From Chlorops oryzae (Eukaryota; Arthropoda; Insecta; Diptera; Chloropidae), in NCBI GenBank assembly GCA_020466095.1, contig CM035807.1, positions 61,088,731 through 61,152,730 on the forward strand: DNA of 64,000 nt, written 5' to 3'. Shown here piece after piece: positions 42,901-55,176 of the stretch (position 1 is its first letter; every line of letters starts with the position of its first letter). The notes beneath the pieces were generated by a model. That model was not told the origin of the DNA, searched no databases, and saw only the letters and a list, made by a program, of their open reading frames with translations. Both the position numbers and the translations under genes were made by a program.

Positions 42901-45900
42901 CTCCCTCCTCATGCCATAGTACTTAGAATGAAATTTTCGTGTCAAAATTTTTATCTCAGGATTTGATGAAACTTTGTGCAAAGGCTTTTGATTAAGGAGC
43001 CAAGAATATTCTGCAAGTTTCATCAAAATCGGAGACGGTCATAAAATCGAGCTTGACACTCGTGCTCCCTCCTCATGCCATAGTACTTAGAATGAAATTT
43101 TCGTGTCAAAATTTTTATCTCAGAATTTGATCAAACTTTGTGCAAAGGCTTTTGATTAAGAAGCCAAGAATATTCTGCAAGTTTCATCAAAATCGGAGAC
43201 GGTCATAAAATCGAGCTTGACACTCATGCTCCCTCCTCATGCCATAGTACTTGGAATGAAATTTTCGTGTCAAAATTTTTATCTCAGAATTTGATCAAAC
43301 TTTGCGCAAAGCTTTTGATAAAGGAGCCAAGATAATTCTGCAAGTTTCATCAAAATCGGAGACGGTCATAAAATCGAGCTTGACACTCGTGCTCCCTCCT
43401 CATCCCATAGTACTTGGAATGAAATTTTTGGTTCGAAATTTTTATCTCAGAATTTAATCAAACTTTGCGCAAAGGCTTTTGATAAAGGAGTCAAGAATAT
43501 TCCGCAAGTTTCATCAAAATCGGAGACGGTCATAAAATCGAGCTTGACACTCGTGCTCCCTCCTCACCCCATAGTACATAGAATTAAATTTTCGTGTCCA
43601 AAATTTTATCTCAGATTTTAATCATTTTTTCGCAAAGGCTTTTGACTAAGGAGTCAAGAATATTCTGCAAGTTTCATCAAAATCGGAGACGGTCATAAAA
43701 TCGAGCTTGACACTCGTGCTCCCTCCTCATGCCATAGTACTTAGAATGAAATTTTTCGTGTCAAAATTTTTATCTCAGAATTTGATCAAACTTTGTGCAA
43801 AGGCTTTTGATTAAGGAGCCAAGAATATTCTGCAAGTTTCATCAAAATCGGAGACGGTCATAAAATCGAGCTTGACACTCGTGCTCCCTCCTCATGCCAT
43901 AGTACTTAGAATGAAATTTTCGTGTCAAAATTTTTATCTCAGAATTTGATCAAAATTTGTGCAAAGGCTTTTGATTAAGGAGCCAAGAATATTCTGCAAG
44001 TTTCATCAAAATCGGAGACGGTCATAAAATCGAGCTTGACACTCGTGCTCCCTCCTCGTCCCATAGTACTTAGAATGAAATTTGCGTGTCAAAATTTTTA
44101 TCTCAGAATTTATGAAACTTTGTGCAAAGGCTTTTGACAAAGGAGGCCAAGAATATTCTGCAAGTTTCATCAAAATCGGAGACGGTCATAAAATCGAGCT
44201 TGACACTCGTGCTCCCTCCTCATGCCATAGTACTTAGAATGAAATTTTTGTTTCAAAATTTTTATCTCAGAATTTGATGAAACTTTGTGCAAAGGCTTTT
44301 GATTAAGGAGCCAAGAATATTTTGCAAGTTTCATCAAAATCGGAGACGGTCATAAAATCGAGCTTGACACTCGTGCTCCCTCCTCATGCCATAGTACTTA
44401 GAATGAAATTTTCGTGTCAAAATTTTTATCTCAGAATTTGATCAAACTTTGTGCAAAGGCTTTTGATAAAGGAGCCAAGAATATTCTGCAAGTTTCATCA
44501 AAATCGGAGACGGTCATAAAATCGAGCTTGACACTCGTGCTCCCTCCTCATGCCATAGTACTTAGAATGAAATTTTCGTGTTCAAAATTTTTATCTCAGA
44601 ATTTTGATCAAACTTTGTGCAAAGGCTTTTGATAAAGGAGCCAAGAATATTCTGCAAGTTTCATCAAAATCGGAGACGGTCATAAAATCGAGCTTGACAC
44701 TCGTGCTCCCTCTCACCATAGTACTGAATAAATTTTCGTGTCAAAATTTTTATCTCAGATTTTAATCATTTTGCAAAGGCTTTTGATAAGGAGTCAAGAT
44801 ATTCTGCAAGTTTCATCAAAATCGGAGACGGTCATAAAATCGAGCTTGACACTCGTGCTCCCTCCTCATCCATAGTACTTAGAATGAAATTTTGTGTCAA
44901 ATTTTTATCTCAGAATTTATCAAACTTTGTGCAAAGGCTTTTGATAAGGAGCAAGAATATTCTGCAAGTTTCATCAAAATCGGAGACGGTCATAAAATCG
45001 AGCTTGACACTCTGCTCCCTCCTCACCATAGTACTAGAATGAAATTTTCGTGTCAAAATTTTTATCTCAGATTTGATCATTTTGTGCAAAGGCTTTTGAT
45101 TAAGGAGCAAGAATATTCTGCAAGTTTCATCAAAATCGGAGACGGTCATAAAATCGAGCTTGACACTCGTGCTCCCTCCTCATCCATAGTACTAGATGAA
45201 ATTTCGTGTCAAAATTTTTAGCTCAGAACTTTATAAACTTTGTGCAAAGGCTTTTGATAAGGAGCCAAGAATATTCTGCAAGTTTCATCAAAATCGGAGA
45301 CGGTCATAAAATCGAGCTTGACACTCGTGCTCCCTCCTCATGCCATAGTACTTAGAATGAAATTTTCGTGTCAAAATTTTTATCTCAGAATTTGATCAAA
45401 CTTTGTGCAAAGGCTTTTGATTAAAGGAGCCAAGAATATTCTGCAAGTTTCATCAAAATCGGAGACGGTCATAAAATCGAGCTTGACACTCGTGCTCCCT
45501 CCTCATGCCATAGTACTTAGAATGAAATTTTCGTGTCAAAATTTTTATCTCAGAATTTGATCAAACTTTGTGCAAAGGCTTTTGATTAAGGAGCCAAGAA
45601 TATTCTGCAAGTTTCATCAAAATCGGAGACGGTCATAAAATCGAGCTTGCCACTCGTGCTCCCTCCTCATGCCATAGTACTTAGAATGAAATTTTCGTGT
45701 CAAAATTTTTATCTCAGAATTTGATCAAACTTTGTGCAAAGGCTTTTGATAAAGGTGCCAAGAATATTCTGCAAGTTTCATCAAAATCGGAGACGGTCAT
45801 AAAATCGAGCTTGACACTCGTGCTCCCTCCTCATGCCATAGTACTTAGAATGAAATTTTCGTGTCAAAATTTTTATCTCAGAATTTGATCAAACTTTGTG

Positions 45901-48900
45901 CAAAGGCTTTTGATAAAGGAGCCAAGAATATTCTGCAAGTTTCATCAAAATCGGAGACGGTCATAAATCGAGCTTGACACTCGTGCTCCCTCCTCATGCC
46001 ATAGTACTTAGAATGAAATTTTCGTGTCAAAATTTTTATCTCAGAATTTGATCAAACTTTGTGCAAAGGCTTTTGATTAAGGAGCCAAGAATATTCTGCA
46101 AGTTTCATCAAAATCGGAGACGGTCATAAAATCGAGCTTGACACTCGTGCTCCCTCCTCATGCCATAGTACTTAGAATGAAATTTTCGTGTCAAAATTTT
46201 TTATCTCAGAATTTGATCAAACTTTGTGCAAAGGGCTTTTGATAAAGGAGCCAAGAATATTCTGCAAGTTTCATCAAAATCGGAGACGGTCATAAAATCG
46301 AGCTTGACACTCGTGCTCCCTCCTCATGCCATAGTACTTAGAATGAAATTTTCGTGTCAAAATTTTTATCTCAGAATTTGATCAAACTTTGTGCAAAGGC
46401 TTTTGATTAAGGAGCCAAGAATATTCTGCAAGTTTCATCAAAATCGGAGACGGTCATAAAATCGAGCTTGACACTCGTGCTCCCTCCTCATGCCATAGTA
46501 CTTAGAATGAAATTTTCGTGTCAAAATTTTTATCTCAGAATTTGATCAAACTTTGTGCAAAGGCTTTTGATTAAGGAGCCAAGAATATTCTGCAAGTTTC
46601 ATCAAAATCGGAGACGGTCATAAAATCGAGCTTGACACTCGTGCTCCCTCCTCATGCCATAGTACTTAGAATGAAATTTTCGTGTCAAAATTTTTATCTC
46701 AGAATTTGATCAAACTTTGTGCAAAGGCTTTTGATAAAGGAGCCAAGAATATTCTGCAAGTTTCATCAAAATCGGAGACGGTCATAAAATCGAGCTTGAC
46801 ACTCGTGCTCCCTCCTCATCCCATAGTACTTAGAATGAAATTTTCGTGTCAAAATTTTTATCTCAGAATTTGATCAAACTTTGTGCAAAGGCTTTTGATA
46901 AAGGAGCAAGAATATTCTGCAAGTTTCATCAAAATCGGAGACGGTCATAAAATCGAGCTTGACACTCGTGCTCCCTCCTCATGCCATAGTACTTAGAATG
47001 AAATTTTTCGTGTCAAAATTTTTATCTCAGAATTTGATCAAACTTTGTGCAAAGGCTTTTGATTAAGGAGCCAAGAATATTCTGCAAGTTTCATCAAAAT
47101 CGGAGACGGTCATAAAATCGAGCTTGACACTCGTGCTCCCTCCTCATGCCATAGTACTTAGAATGAAATTTTCGTGTCAAAATTTTTATCTCAGAATTTG
47201 ATCAAACTTTGTGCAAAGGCTTTTGATAAAGGAGCCAAGAATATTCTGCAAGTTTCATCAAAATCGGAGACGGTCATAAAATCGAGCTTGACACTCGTGC
47301 TCCCTCCTCATGCCATAGTACTTAGAATGAAATTTTCGTGTCAAAATTTTTATCTCAGAATTTGATCAAACTTTGTGCAAAGGCTTTTGATTAAGGAGCC
47401 AAGAATATTCTGCAAGTTTCATCAAAATCGGAGACGGTCATAAAATCGAGCTTGACACTCGTGCTCCCTCCTCATGCCCATAGTACTTAGAATGAAATTT
47501 TCGTGTCAAAATTTTTATCTCAGAATTTGATCAAACTTTGTGCAAAGGCTTTTGATAAAGGAGCCAAGAATATTCTGCAAGTTTCATCAAAATCGGAGAC
47601 GGTCATAAAATCGAGCTTGACACTCGTGCTCCCTCCTCATGCCATAGTACTTAGAATGAAATTTTCGTGTCAAAATTTTTATCTCAGAATTTGAATAAAC
47701 TTTGTGCAAAGGCTTTTGATTAAGGAGCCAAGAATATTCTGCAAGTTTCATCAAAATCGGAGACGGTCATAAAATCGAGCTTGACACTCGTGCTCCCTCC
47801 TCATGCCATAGTACTTAGAATGAAATTTTCGTGTCAAAATTTTTATCTCAGAATTTGATCAAACTTTGTGCAAAGGCTTTTGATTAAGGAGCCAAGAATA
47901 TTCTGCAAGTTTCATCAAAATCGGAGACGGTCATAAAATCGAGCTTGACACTCGTGCTCCCTCCTCATGCCATAGTACTTAGAATGAAATTTTCGTGTCA
48001 AAATTTTTATCTCAGAATTTGATCAAACTTTGTGCAAAGGCTTTTGATAAAGGAGCCAAGAATATTCTGCAAGTTTCATCAAAATCGGAGACGGTCATAA
48101 AATCGAGCTTGACACTCGTGCTCCCTCCTCATGCCATAGTACTTAGAATGAAATTTTCGTGTCAAAATTTTTATATCAGAATTTGATGAAACTTTGTGCA
48201 AAGGCTTTTGATTAAGGAGCCAAGAATATTCTGCAAGTTTCATCAAAATCGGAGACGGTCATAAAATCGAGCTTGACACTCGTGCTCCCTCCTCATGCCA
48301 TAGCACTTAGAATGAAATTTTCGTGTCAAAATTTTTATCTCAGAATTTGATCAAGCTTTGTGCAAGGGCTTTTGAAAAAGGAGCCAAGAATATTCTGCAA
48401 GTTTCATCAAAATCGGAGACGGTCATAAAAGCGAGCTTGACACTCGTGCTTCCTCCTCATGCCATAGTACTTAGAATGAAATTTTCGTGTCAAAATTTTT
48501 ATCTCAGAATTTGATCGAACTTTGTGCAAAGGCTATTGATTAAGGAGCCAAGAATATTCTGCAAGTTTCATCAAAATCGGAGACGGTCATAAAATCGAGC
48601 TTGACACTCGTGCTCCCTCCTCATGCCATAGTACTTAGAATGAAATTTTCGTGTCAAAATTTTTATCTCAGAATTTGATCAAACTTTGTGCAAAGGCTTT
48701 TGATTAAGGAGCCAATAATATTCTGCAAGTTTCATCAAAATCGGAGACGGTCATAAAATCGAGCTTGATACTCGTGCTCCCTCCTCGTCCCATAGTACCT
48801 AGAATGAAATTTGCGTGTCAAAATTTTTATCTCAGAACTTTATGAAACTTTGTGCAAAGGCTTTTGACAAAGGAGGCAAGAATATTCTGCAAGTTTCATC

Positions 48901-51056
48901 AAAATCGGAGACGGTCATAAAATCGAGCTTGACACTCGTGCTCCCTCCTCATGCCATAGTACTTAGAATGAAATTTTTGGTTCAACATTTTTATCTCAGA
49001 ATTTGATGAGACATTGTGCAAAGGCTTTTGATTAAGGAGCCAAGAATATTTTGCAAGTTTCATCAAAATCGGAGACGGTCATAAAATCGAGCTTGCCACT
49101 CGTGCTCCCTCCTCATGCCATAGAACTTAGAATGAAATTTTCGTGTCAAAATTTTTATCTCAGAATTTGATCAAACTTTGTGCAAGGGCTTTTGATAAAG
49201 GAGCCAAGAATATTCTGCAAGTTTCATCACAATCGGAGACGGTCATAAAATCGAGCTTGACACTCGTGCTCCCTCCTTATGCCATAGTACTTAGAATGAA
49301 ATTTTCGTGTCAAAATTTTTATCTCAGAATTTGATCAAACTTTGTGCAAAGGCTTTTGATAAAGGAGCCAAGAATATTCTGCAAGTTTCATCAAAATCGG
49401 AGACGGTCATAAAATCGAGCTTGACACTCGTGCTCCCTCCTCATGCCATAGTACTTACAATGAAATTTTCGTGTCAAAATTTTTATCTCAGAATTTGATC
49501 AAACTTTGTGCAAAGGCTTTTGATTAAGGAGCCAAGAATATTCTGCAAGTTTCATCAAAATCGGAGACGGTCATAAAATCGAGCTTGCCACTCGTGCTCC
49601 CTCCTCATGCCATAGTACTTAGAATGAAATTTTCGTGTCAAAATTTTTATCTCAGAATTTGATCAAACTTTGTGCAAAGGCTTTTGATAAAGGAGCCAAG
49701 AATATTCTGCAAGTTTCATCAAAATCGGAGACGGTCATAAAATCGAGCTTGACACTCGTGCTCCCTCCTCATGCCATAGCACTTAGAATGAAATTTTCAT
49801 GTCAAAATTTTTATATCAGAATTTGATGAAACTTTGTGCAAAGGCTTTTGATTAAGGAGCCAAGAATATTCTGCAAGTTTCATCAAAATCGGAGACGGTC
49901 ATAAAATCGAGCTTGACACTGTGCTCCCTCCTCATGCCATAGACTTAGAATGAAATTTTCGTGTCAAATTTTTATCTCAGAATTTGATCAAGCTTTGTGC
50001 AACGGCTTTTGAAAAAGGAGCCAAGAATATTCTGCAAGTTTCATCAAAATCGGAGGCGGTCATAAAATCGAGCTTGACACTCGTGCTCCCTCCTCATGCC
50101 ATAGCACTTAGAATGAAATTTTCGTGTCAAAATTTTTATCTCAGAATTTGATCAAGCTTTGTGCAAGGGCCTTTGAAAAAGGAGCCAAGAATATTCTGCA
50201 AGTTTCATCAAAATCGGAGACGGTCATAAAAGCGAGCTTGACACTCGTGCTTCCTCCTCAGGCCATAGTACTTAGAATGAAATTTTCGTGTCAAAATTTT
50301 TATCTCAGAATTTGATCGAACTTTGTGCAAAGGCTATTGATTAAGGAGCCAAGAATATTCTCCAAGTTTCATCAAAATCGGAGACGGTCATAAAATCGAG
50401 CTTGACACTCGTGCTCCCTCCTCATGCCATAGTACTTAGAATGAAATTTTCGTGTCAAAATTTTTATCTCAGAATTTGATCAAACTTTGTGCAAAGGCTT
50501 TTGATTAAGGAGCCAATAATATTCTGCAAGTTTCATCAAAATCGGTGACGGTTATAAAATCGAGCTTAATACTCGTGCTCCCTCCTCGTCCCATAGTACC
50601 TAGAATGAAATTTGCGTGTCAAAATTTTTATCTCAGAACTTTATGAAACTTTGTGCAAAGGCTTTTGACAAAGAAGGCAAGAATATTCTGCAAGTTTCAT
50701 CAAAATCGGAGACGGTAATAAAATCGAGCTTGACACTCGTGCTCCCTCCTCATGCCAATGTACTTAGAATGAAATTTTTGGTTCAACATTTTTATCTCAG
50801 AATTTGATGAGACATTGTGCAAAGGCTTTTGATTAAGGAGCCAAGAATATTTTGCAAGTTTCATCAAAATCGGAGACGGTCATAAAATCGAGCTTGCCAC
50901 TCGTGCTCCCTCCTCATGCCATAGTACTTAGAATGAAATTTTCGTGTCAAAATTTGTATCTCAGAATTTGATCAAACTTTGTGCAAGGGCTTTTGATAAA
51001 GGAGCCAAGAATATTCTGCAAGTTTCATCAAAATCGGAGTCGGTCATAAAATCGAG

Positions 51057-51060
51057 CTTG
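51057..51060. repeat. Target duplication CTTG (left)
   Basis: Matches 55975-55978; it lies inside the satellite landmark GAGCTTGACACTC. Confidence 0.8.
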
Positions 51061-51404
51061 TGTTATGGACAAACGGTCACTTAAAGTCACTTATGTAATA
51101 TTCCCTACTGGCATTCATATTAATCACTCAATTAAATTCACTCACGCGATATTTCCCACAGGCAGTTATGCTATTTTCTTTTACTACTTTCACTTACAAA
51201 CAATGCTCATTTTTTATGATGACTCAAATCAACTTTATTGCTCAAACACAAAAAAGGTCAAAGCAAGAACAATGCACCAACTGCAGTACATGTGTCATTT
51301 GCAATACGACCCCGGTAGTTGGGAAAATCCAAGTAACCCTTTTCCATTCGACACCGTAGATAAGCAAGCGAAAAATAGCAACTAAGAACCATATGTAAAA
51401 ATGA

Positions 51405-51412
51405 TATAAATA
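51405..51412 (+). promoter_or_regulatory. TATA box of 5' LTR
   Basis: TATAAATA about 75 bp before the AATAAA, giving a normal U3-R-U5 order. The 3' LTR has the same box near 55765. Confidence 0.65.
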
Positions 51413-51478
51413 TAGATTTTTAGCTCTAAGAATTCATTCAATGTTCAAACCTGAACCCAGGCGTTCCAGTCGCCTAAG

Positions 51479-51484
51479 AATAAA
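51479..51484 (+). terminator. Poly(A) signal AATAAA in LTR
   Basis: AATAAAATAAGG lies downstream of the TATA box. In the 3' LTR the same sequence (near 55839) would end the transcript. Confidence 0.55.
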
Positions 51485-51614
51485 ATAAGGCGTAGCAACC
51501 GCCACCGAAAAAAGACTTTGCCTCTTTAATTTTTTTCACCAAAAATACTGATGTTCCATAAACATCAATAAAGGACTTTCCGACTAAAAGTCCTGATTAA
51601 AAAGGGACATCATA

Positions 51615-51628
51615 TGGCGATCCTGCCA
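51615..51628 (+). other. Primer-binding site, tRNA-Arg type
   Basis: TGGCGATCCTGCCA directly follows the 5' LTR. From memory it complements the CCA end of a fly tRNA-Arg of the CAGGATCG acceptor type. Confidence 0.7.
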
Positions 51629-51737
51629 TCCTGGACAACTAACTAAAGACCTGCGAAATCCTTAGGCAGAGGACAACACCCAAATCCTTTTGGGATTTAC
51701 TGGATTTATTGCGGAGTTATTCACGGAAGATTTTAGC

Positions 51738-52067
51738 ATGAACATAACGCTAAAACAGGCTTTAGAAGACAACCCCACCGCTGGACCCAAACCACTCACT
51801 GTCGAGGAGTATAAGGCTCGACAACATCAATCCGCAGCTGAGAAGACCAAAGCAACAGAAGAACAGTTAACCAGAATACCAATCCAAAAGCGACCTAAGC
51901 GACGAGGAGGCGTGAAGAACCGCCTTAGACGAATGAGAGCAGACTTAATAAATCAAGCAACAAGGACCACAGACCCAAAAATCCTTTCGGAAAACTGGTT
52001 GGTCAAATTGAGGCCATCTTATACCAAAGGAGTGCTGAACAGCACCCTGCTGCAAACTAATGAATAG
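51738..52067 (+). CDS. Small basic leader ORF
   Basis: 109 residues from the ATG at 51738 (MNITLKQALEDN). It is lysine/arginine-rich, with KRPKRRGGVKNRLRRMR about residues 58-74, a possible nuclear or RNA-binding signal, and no membrane helix. It lies between the primer site and the small membrane ORF. Short ORFs before gag are known in 412-type elements. I do not recognise this protein; the minus-strand element has repeat arrays in this position instead. Confidence 0.5.
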   Translation: MNITLKQALEDNPTAGPKPLTVEEYKARQHQSAAEKTKATEEQLTRIPIQKRPKRRGGVKNRLRRMRADLINQATRTTDPKILSENWLVKLRPSYTKGVLNSTLLQTNE

Positions 52068-52343
52068 CATAGAGGCGGTAATTCGCTGCTATCACCAATT
52101 TGTCCACAGGATGTACTAAATCATTAATATTTAAAATAAAATAAAATAAAAAGAGGCTCGAAAAAATTTTTTAAATTCTAAAGAAAGTTATAGAGAAAGT
52201 AACATACCTAGCATAACGTTTTAATATCGATTGCGCTTTTCCCACAAGCTCGAAAAAAAAAATTATTTTTTCCTCTTTCTTTTCACGTTTACATCTTTAA
52301 AAATCCCAAATTCAGTCTTGTCATCGTTTCTTACTATTACAAC
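52068..52343 (+). other. Non-coding leader segment
   Basis: AT-rich, with a run of AAAATAAAATAAAATAA near 52133 and no ORF of note. It separates the two leader ORFs. Confidence 0.5.
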
Positions 52344-52616
52344 ATGTCCTGGTGGAAAAAAGCGCTTAGCGCTATCCTCATAGCAGTATCCGGGTATGAA
52401 GTAGGCAAAGATAGCCAAAATAATAGAATAGAAAACCTTGAAGAGAAAATTTATGACAACAACCACATAATCTATAACAAAAGTGAATCAGGAATCAATA
52501 TTTTGCACGTGGCAGCCATCATTATAATATTATTGGTCATTACTGTCATTTACTCCCTAATAAAAAATCATTTAAAAAATAAGTACAATAGAGTACCTCT
52601 TCAGCCAAGAATCTAA
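52344..52616 (+). CDS. Small membrane protein upstream of gag
   Basis: 90 residues. The N-terminus MSWWKKALSAILIAVSGYE is amphipathic or signal-like. A polar, coiled-coil-like middle (NNRIENLEEKIYDNN) follows, then a strong transmembrane helix (AAIIIILLVITVIYSLI, about 53-69) and a basic tail (KNHLKNKYNR). It ends 17 bases before the gag ATG. The position, single helix and basic tail match the ORF at 28424-28621 of the other element, which supports a genuine element gene. Function unknown. Confidence 0.65.
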   Translation: MSWWKKALSAILIAVSGYEVGKDSQNNRIENLEEKIYDNNHIIYNKSESGINILHVAAIIIILLVITVIYSLIKNHLKNKYNRVPLQPRI

Positions 52617-52633
52617 TCTAGTCTAATCCATAA

Positions 52634-53578
52634 ATGAGCAATTCAGTTTCCTGGGAAGAAGTATTAAACAAACTACAAAAAGTAAAAACAAATTTCGACA
52701 AAGCATATAAATGCTTAAACAAAACAAATCTACCTTCAAGAAATACACAGATTAAACTCTTACACACACTTATATATACCTACAACACACTAGCTAGTTT
52801 AGGTAGAACAATTTACCCTTTCCTAAATTACACTCACCAAATCGAATTCACAAAATATTCATCGTCAATAAAAACTAGACTAACAACCCTTTTTGACCGA
52901 CTCCAAATCCCACAACGAATACCTAGAGGTCTAACAAGCATTCTCAACTTAACACTGCCATCGGTTAGCGATAGCGAAATCTCAGACGTTGAATCAGAAA
53001 CAGCACATAAAGAAACACCTAACACCATGACGCCCATTGAATTTATAAATATAGCAACAAAACTGCTACCTGAATTTGATGGTAAAGCAGAAAACCTGAC
53101 TCAGTTCATTAACTCGTTAGACCTCCTAAACTCAATTAAAGAGACACATGAAACCATAGCGATTTCATTGATAAAAACGAAATTGTCAAAAAACGCAAGC
53201 AGACTGCTATCCAATGAGCTCACTATAGAAGACATAAAAAGAACCCTCACTGCTAATGTGAAATATGAGTCCTCTCAAAGTAGCTCAGCTAGATTGCTCA
53301 GCGTAAAGCAACAAAACAAAAGCGACATTGATTTTGCTAAAGAAATCGAAGCACTCGCTCAACAGCTTGAATGTGCATATATAGCAGACGGTATGTCAAG
53401 CGAATTGGCGAAAACATACTCAGCTCAATCGGTTGCCAAGGCCATGAAGACGAATTCAAGGTCGGACGAAGTAAAAATGCTTATGAGGGCAGGCCAGTTC
53501 AGTTCAGTTAGCGAAGCAATTACAAAATTCGTTGAACTGAGCTCCGAGAGTTCAGGAGCGTTGCAATCTCTACCTTAA
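52634..53578 (+). CDS. gag, lacking nucleocapsid tail
   Basis: 314 residues starting MSNSVSWEEVLNKLQKV. It has the conserved KCLNKTNLPSRNTQIK (about 32-47), an acidic linker (SDSEISDVESE) and a capsid domain from LLPEFDGKAENLTQFINSL to MLMRAGQFSSVSEAITKF, colinear with the minus-strand gag. It stops at SSGALQSLP where the sister continues into the Arg/Gly-rich RNA-binding tail, so a deletion has removed that part. It may still assemble but would bind RNA poorly. Confidence 0.85.
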   Translation: MSNSVSWEEVLNKLQKVKTNFDKAYKCLNKTNLPSRNTQIKLLHTLIYTYNTLASLGRTIYPFLNYTHQIEFTKYSSSIKTRLTTLFDRLQIPQRIPRGLTSILNLTLPSVSDSEISDVESETAHKETPNTMTPIEFINIATKLLPEFDGKAENLTQFINSLDLLNSIKETHETIAISLIKTKLSKNASRLLSNELTIEDIKRTLTANVKYESSQSSSARLLSVKQQNKSDIDFAKEIEALAQQLECAYIADGMSSELAKTYSAQSVAKAMKTNSRSDEVKMLMRAGQFSSVSEAITKFVELSSESSGALQSLP

Positions 53579-53752
53579 CAATTACATCAAAATAAAAACA
53601 TCCCTAAATGATTCAATATCAACATTTCTCTTAGATACCGGTTCAGACATAAGTCTTTTCAAATCACCAATTCGAAATACAATCAACATAAATTCCGGTC
53701 ATAATATTAATCAGGTCCAAATCAAAGTCAATTTCTGCAACAAATCAAAATG
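53579..53752 (+). pseudogene. Aspartic protease remnant
   Basis: Reads NYIKIKTSLND followed by STFLLDTGSDISLFK, the active-site DTG. It ends at a TGA TAA pair near 53751. The protease C-terminus, RT and RNase H are missing, and the next frame opens directly into the region that follows RNase H in the sister element. Confidence 0.75.
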
Positions 53753-53759
53753 ATAAAAT

Positions 53760-55176
53760 AAAGGACGAAAAAATTCCTAAACAAAAAATTTATAATGCCA
53801 TTACCACGAACGAAGTAAGAAAATTACCTAGCCTAAAATTTATTGAAAAAAGGTGCACCAAAAATATAGAAGAATCCTCCAATTTAATTTTATTCCATGG
53901 AAAAAGAAAAATATTTGAAATAAATGCTAAAGAGTTCATTGCTAAAGAGAAAATTGCATTAGTGCAATTATTTCTCAAACTTGAAACAGCAGTTGGCAAT
54001 ACGCACTTTAAATGCATCAAAATCGCGATTAATGACAATTTATTTAATTATGTAAACAATGAGGAATTCAAAAAAGTACGCAACAATTTATTAAAAAAGG
54101 TAACTATAGCGATAACACCAAAAGCTATTGAAATCACTTCACAAACCCAGAAATTAGAAATTTTGAAAAAATTTCACGATGACCCTGTCTTTGGAGGCCA
54201 CCCAGGTGTCACTCGACTTTTAACAAAACTCAGACGATTCTATTCATGGAAAGGCATGGCTTCAGACGTGAAGTCCTATGTCAGAAAATGCGAAAAATGT
54301 AAACAAAACAAACACGGCAAAAATAATATAGAACCACTGGTTACCACCAAAACACCAGTAAAAGCTTTTGATGTAGTACAGATCGACACCGTAGGACCTC
54401 TCCCTAGATCCTTCAACGGCAACGAGTATGCTCTGACTATAATTTGTGACTTATCTAAATTTCTTGTTACAGTAGCTATCCCAAATAAATCTGCAAATAC
54501 AATAGCGAAAGCAATAGTCAAAAACTGCATATTGGTCCATGGACCCATTCAGCAAATCATCACTGACATGGGCACCGAATATAAAAATCAATTATTCGAA
54601 GAAATATGCAAGTTATTGAAAATTGAAAATAAAACATCTACAGCATACCACCATCAAACACTAGGCACCATTGAACGCTCGCACAGAACATTCAATGAGT
54701 ACATAAGATCATACATATCTACAGACAAATTAGATTGGGATCACTGGCTCAAATATTTCACGTATTGTTGCAATACGACGCCAGCAACCACTCATGGATA
54801 CACACCATTTGAGTTAGTATACGGAAAGACAGCAGTCCCTTATGATTTCATGTTAACTGGTAAAGTAGATCCGATTTACAATATAGACGATTATAAAGCC
54901 GAGCTTAGATTCAAACTTCAGACAGCTCAAAAACGTGCAGGAATTTTGTTGGAAAAAGCTAAAGAAAAAGCAAAAGAAATTTATGACAAAAAAGCAAACC
55001 CCCAAATTATAAAGAAAAACGACATGGTTTATCAAAAAAATGACGCCGGCCATAAATTAGACAGCGTCTTTAAAAGTCCATATAAAGTACTCGAAACTGA
55101 CAGCATGGGCAACTGCACGATCGATATTAATTCAAAAGCTACAACTGTACATAAAAATAGATTAAAATTAACCTAA
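53760..55176 (+). CDS. Integrase with upstream tether (pol C-terminal part)
   Basis: The frame is open from about 53760 (KIYNAITTNEVRKLP corresponds to KVYDALHFSNVKKC of the sister). From the GTG at 53962, the zinc domain has H72, H80, C110 and C113. The core is D142 (VQIDTVGPL), D202 (ITDMGTEYKN) and E238 (HHQTLGTIERSHRTF), 35 residues between the last two. The C-terminus has GHKLDSVFKSPYKV. All catalytic residues are intact, but the gene has lost protease, RT and RNase H to its left and has no natural start. It could act only if made from another element. Confidence 0.88.

Larger units (their letters stand above)
30016..51060 (+). repeat. 164-bp satellite, block 2 (about 128 monomers)
   Basis: Head-to-tail monomers of 164 bp. 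Subtypes are distinguishable: CGTGTCAAAA or TGGTTCAAAA after GAAATTTT; GATAAAGG or GATTAAGG; and a divergent type with AGATTTTAATCATTTTTTCG. Higher-order copies are present (see findings). The many open stretches of 63 codons begin with GTG and shift frame each unit, so they are not genes. Nothing else is in this 21 kb except the gap at 39898. Confidence 0.97.
51061..51614 (+). repeat. 5' LTR of plus-strand element
   Basis: Begins TGTTATGGAC and ends GACATCATA. U3 holds two imperfect repeats 51 bp apart (TCACTTATGTAATATTCCC near 51087 and TCACTCACGCGATATTTCCC near 51138). TATAAATA is at 51405-51412 and AATAAA at 51479-51484. A 106-codon ATG ORF covers U3 but lies upstream of the TATA box. Confidence 0.93.

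Noticed and set aside
30016..51060. CENP-B box in the satellite
   Set aside because: No match to the TTCG-N4-A-N2-CGGG pattern in the monomer; ATTTTCGTGTCAAAA lacks the CGGG half.
51065..51385. 106-codon ATG ORF in the LTR (also at 55425)
   Set aside because: It lies in U3 upstream of the TATA box, has no known motif, and differs between LTRs by amino-acid-changing substitutions.
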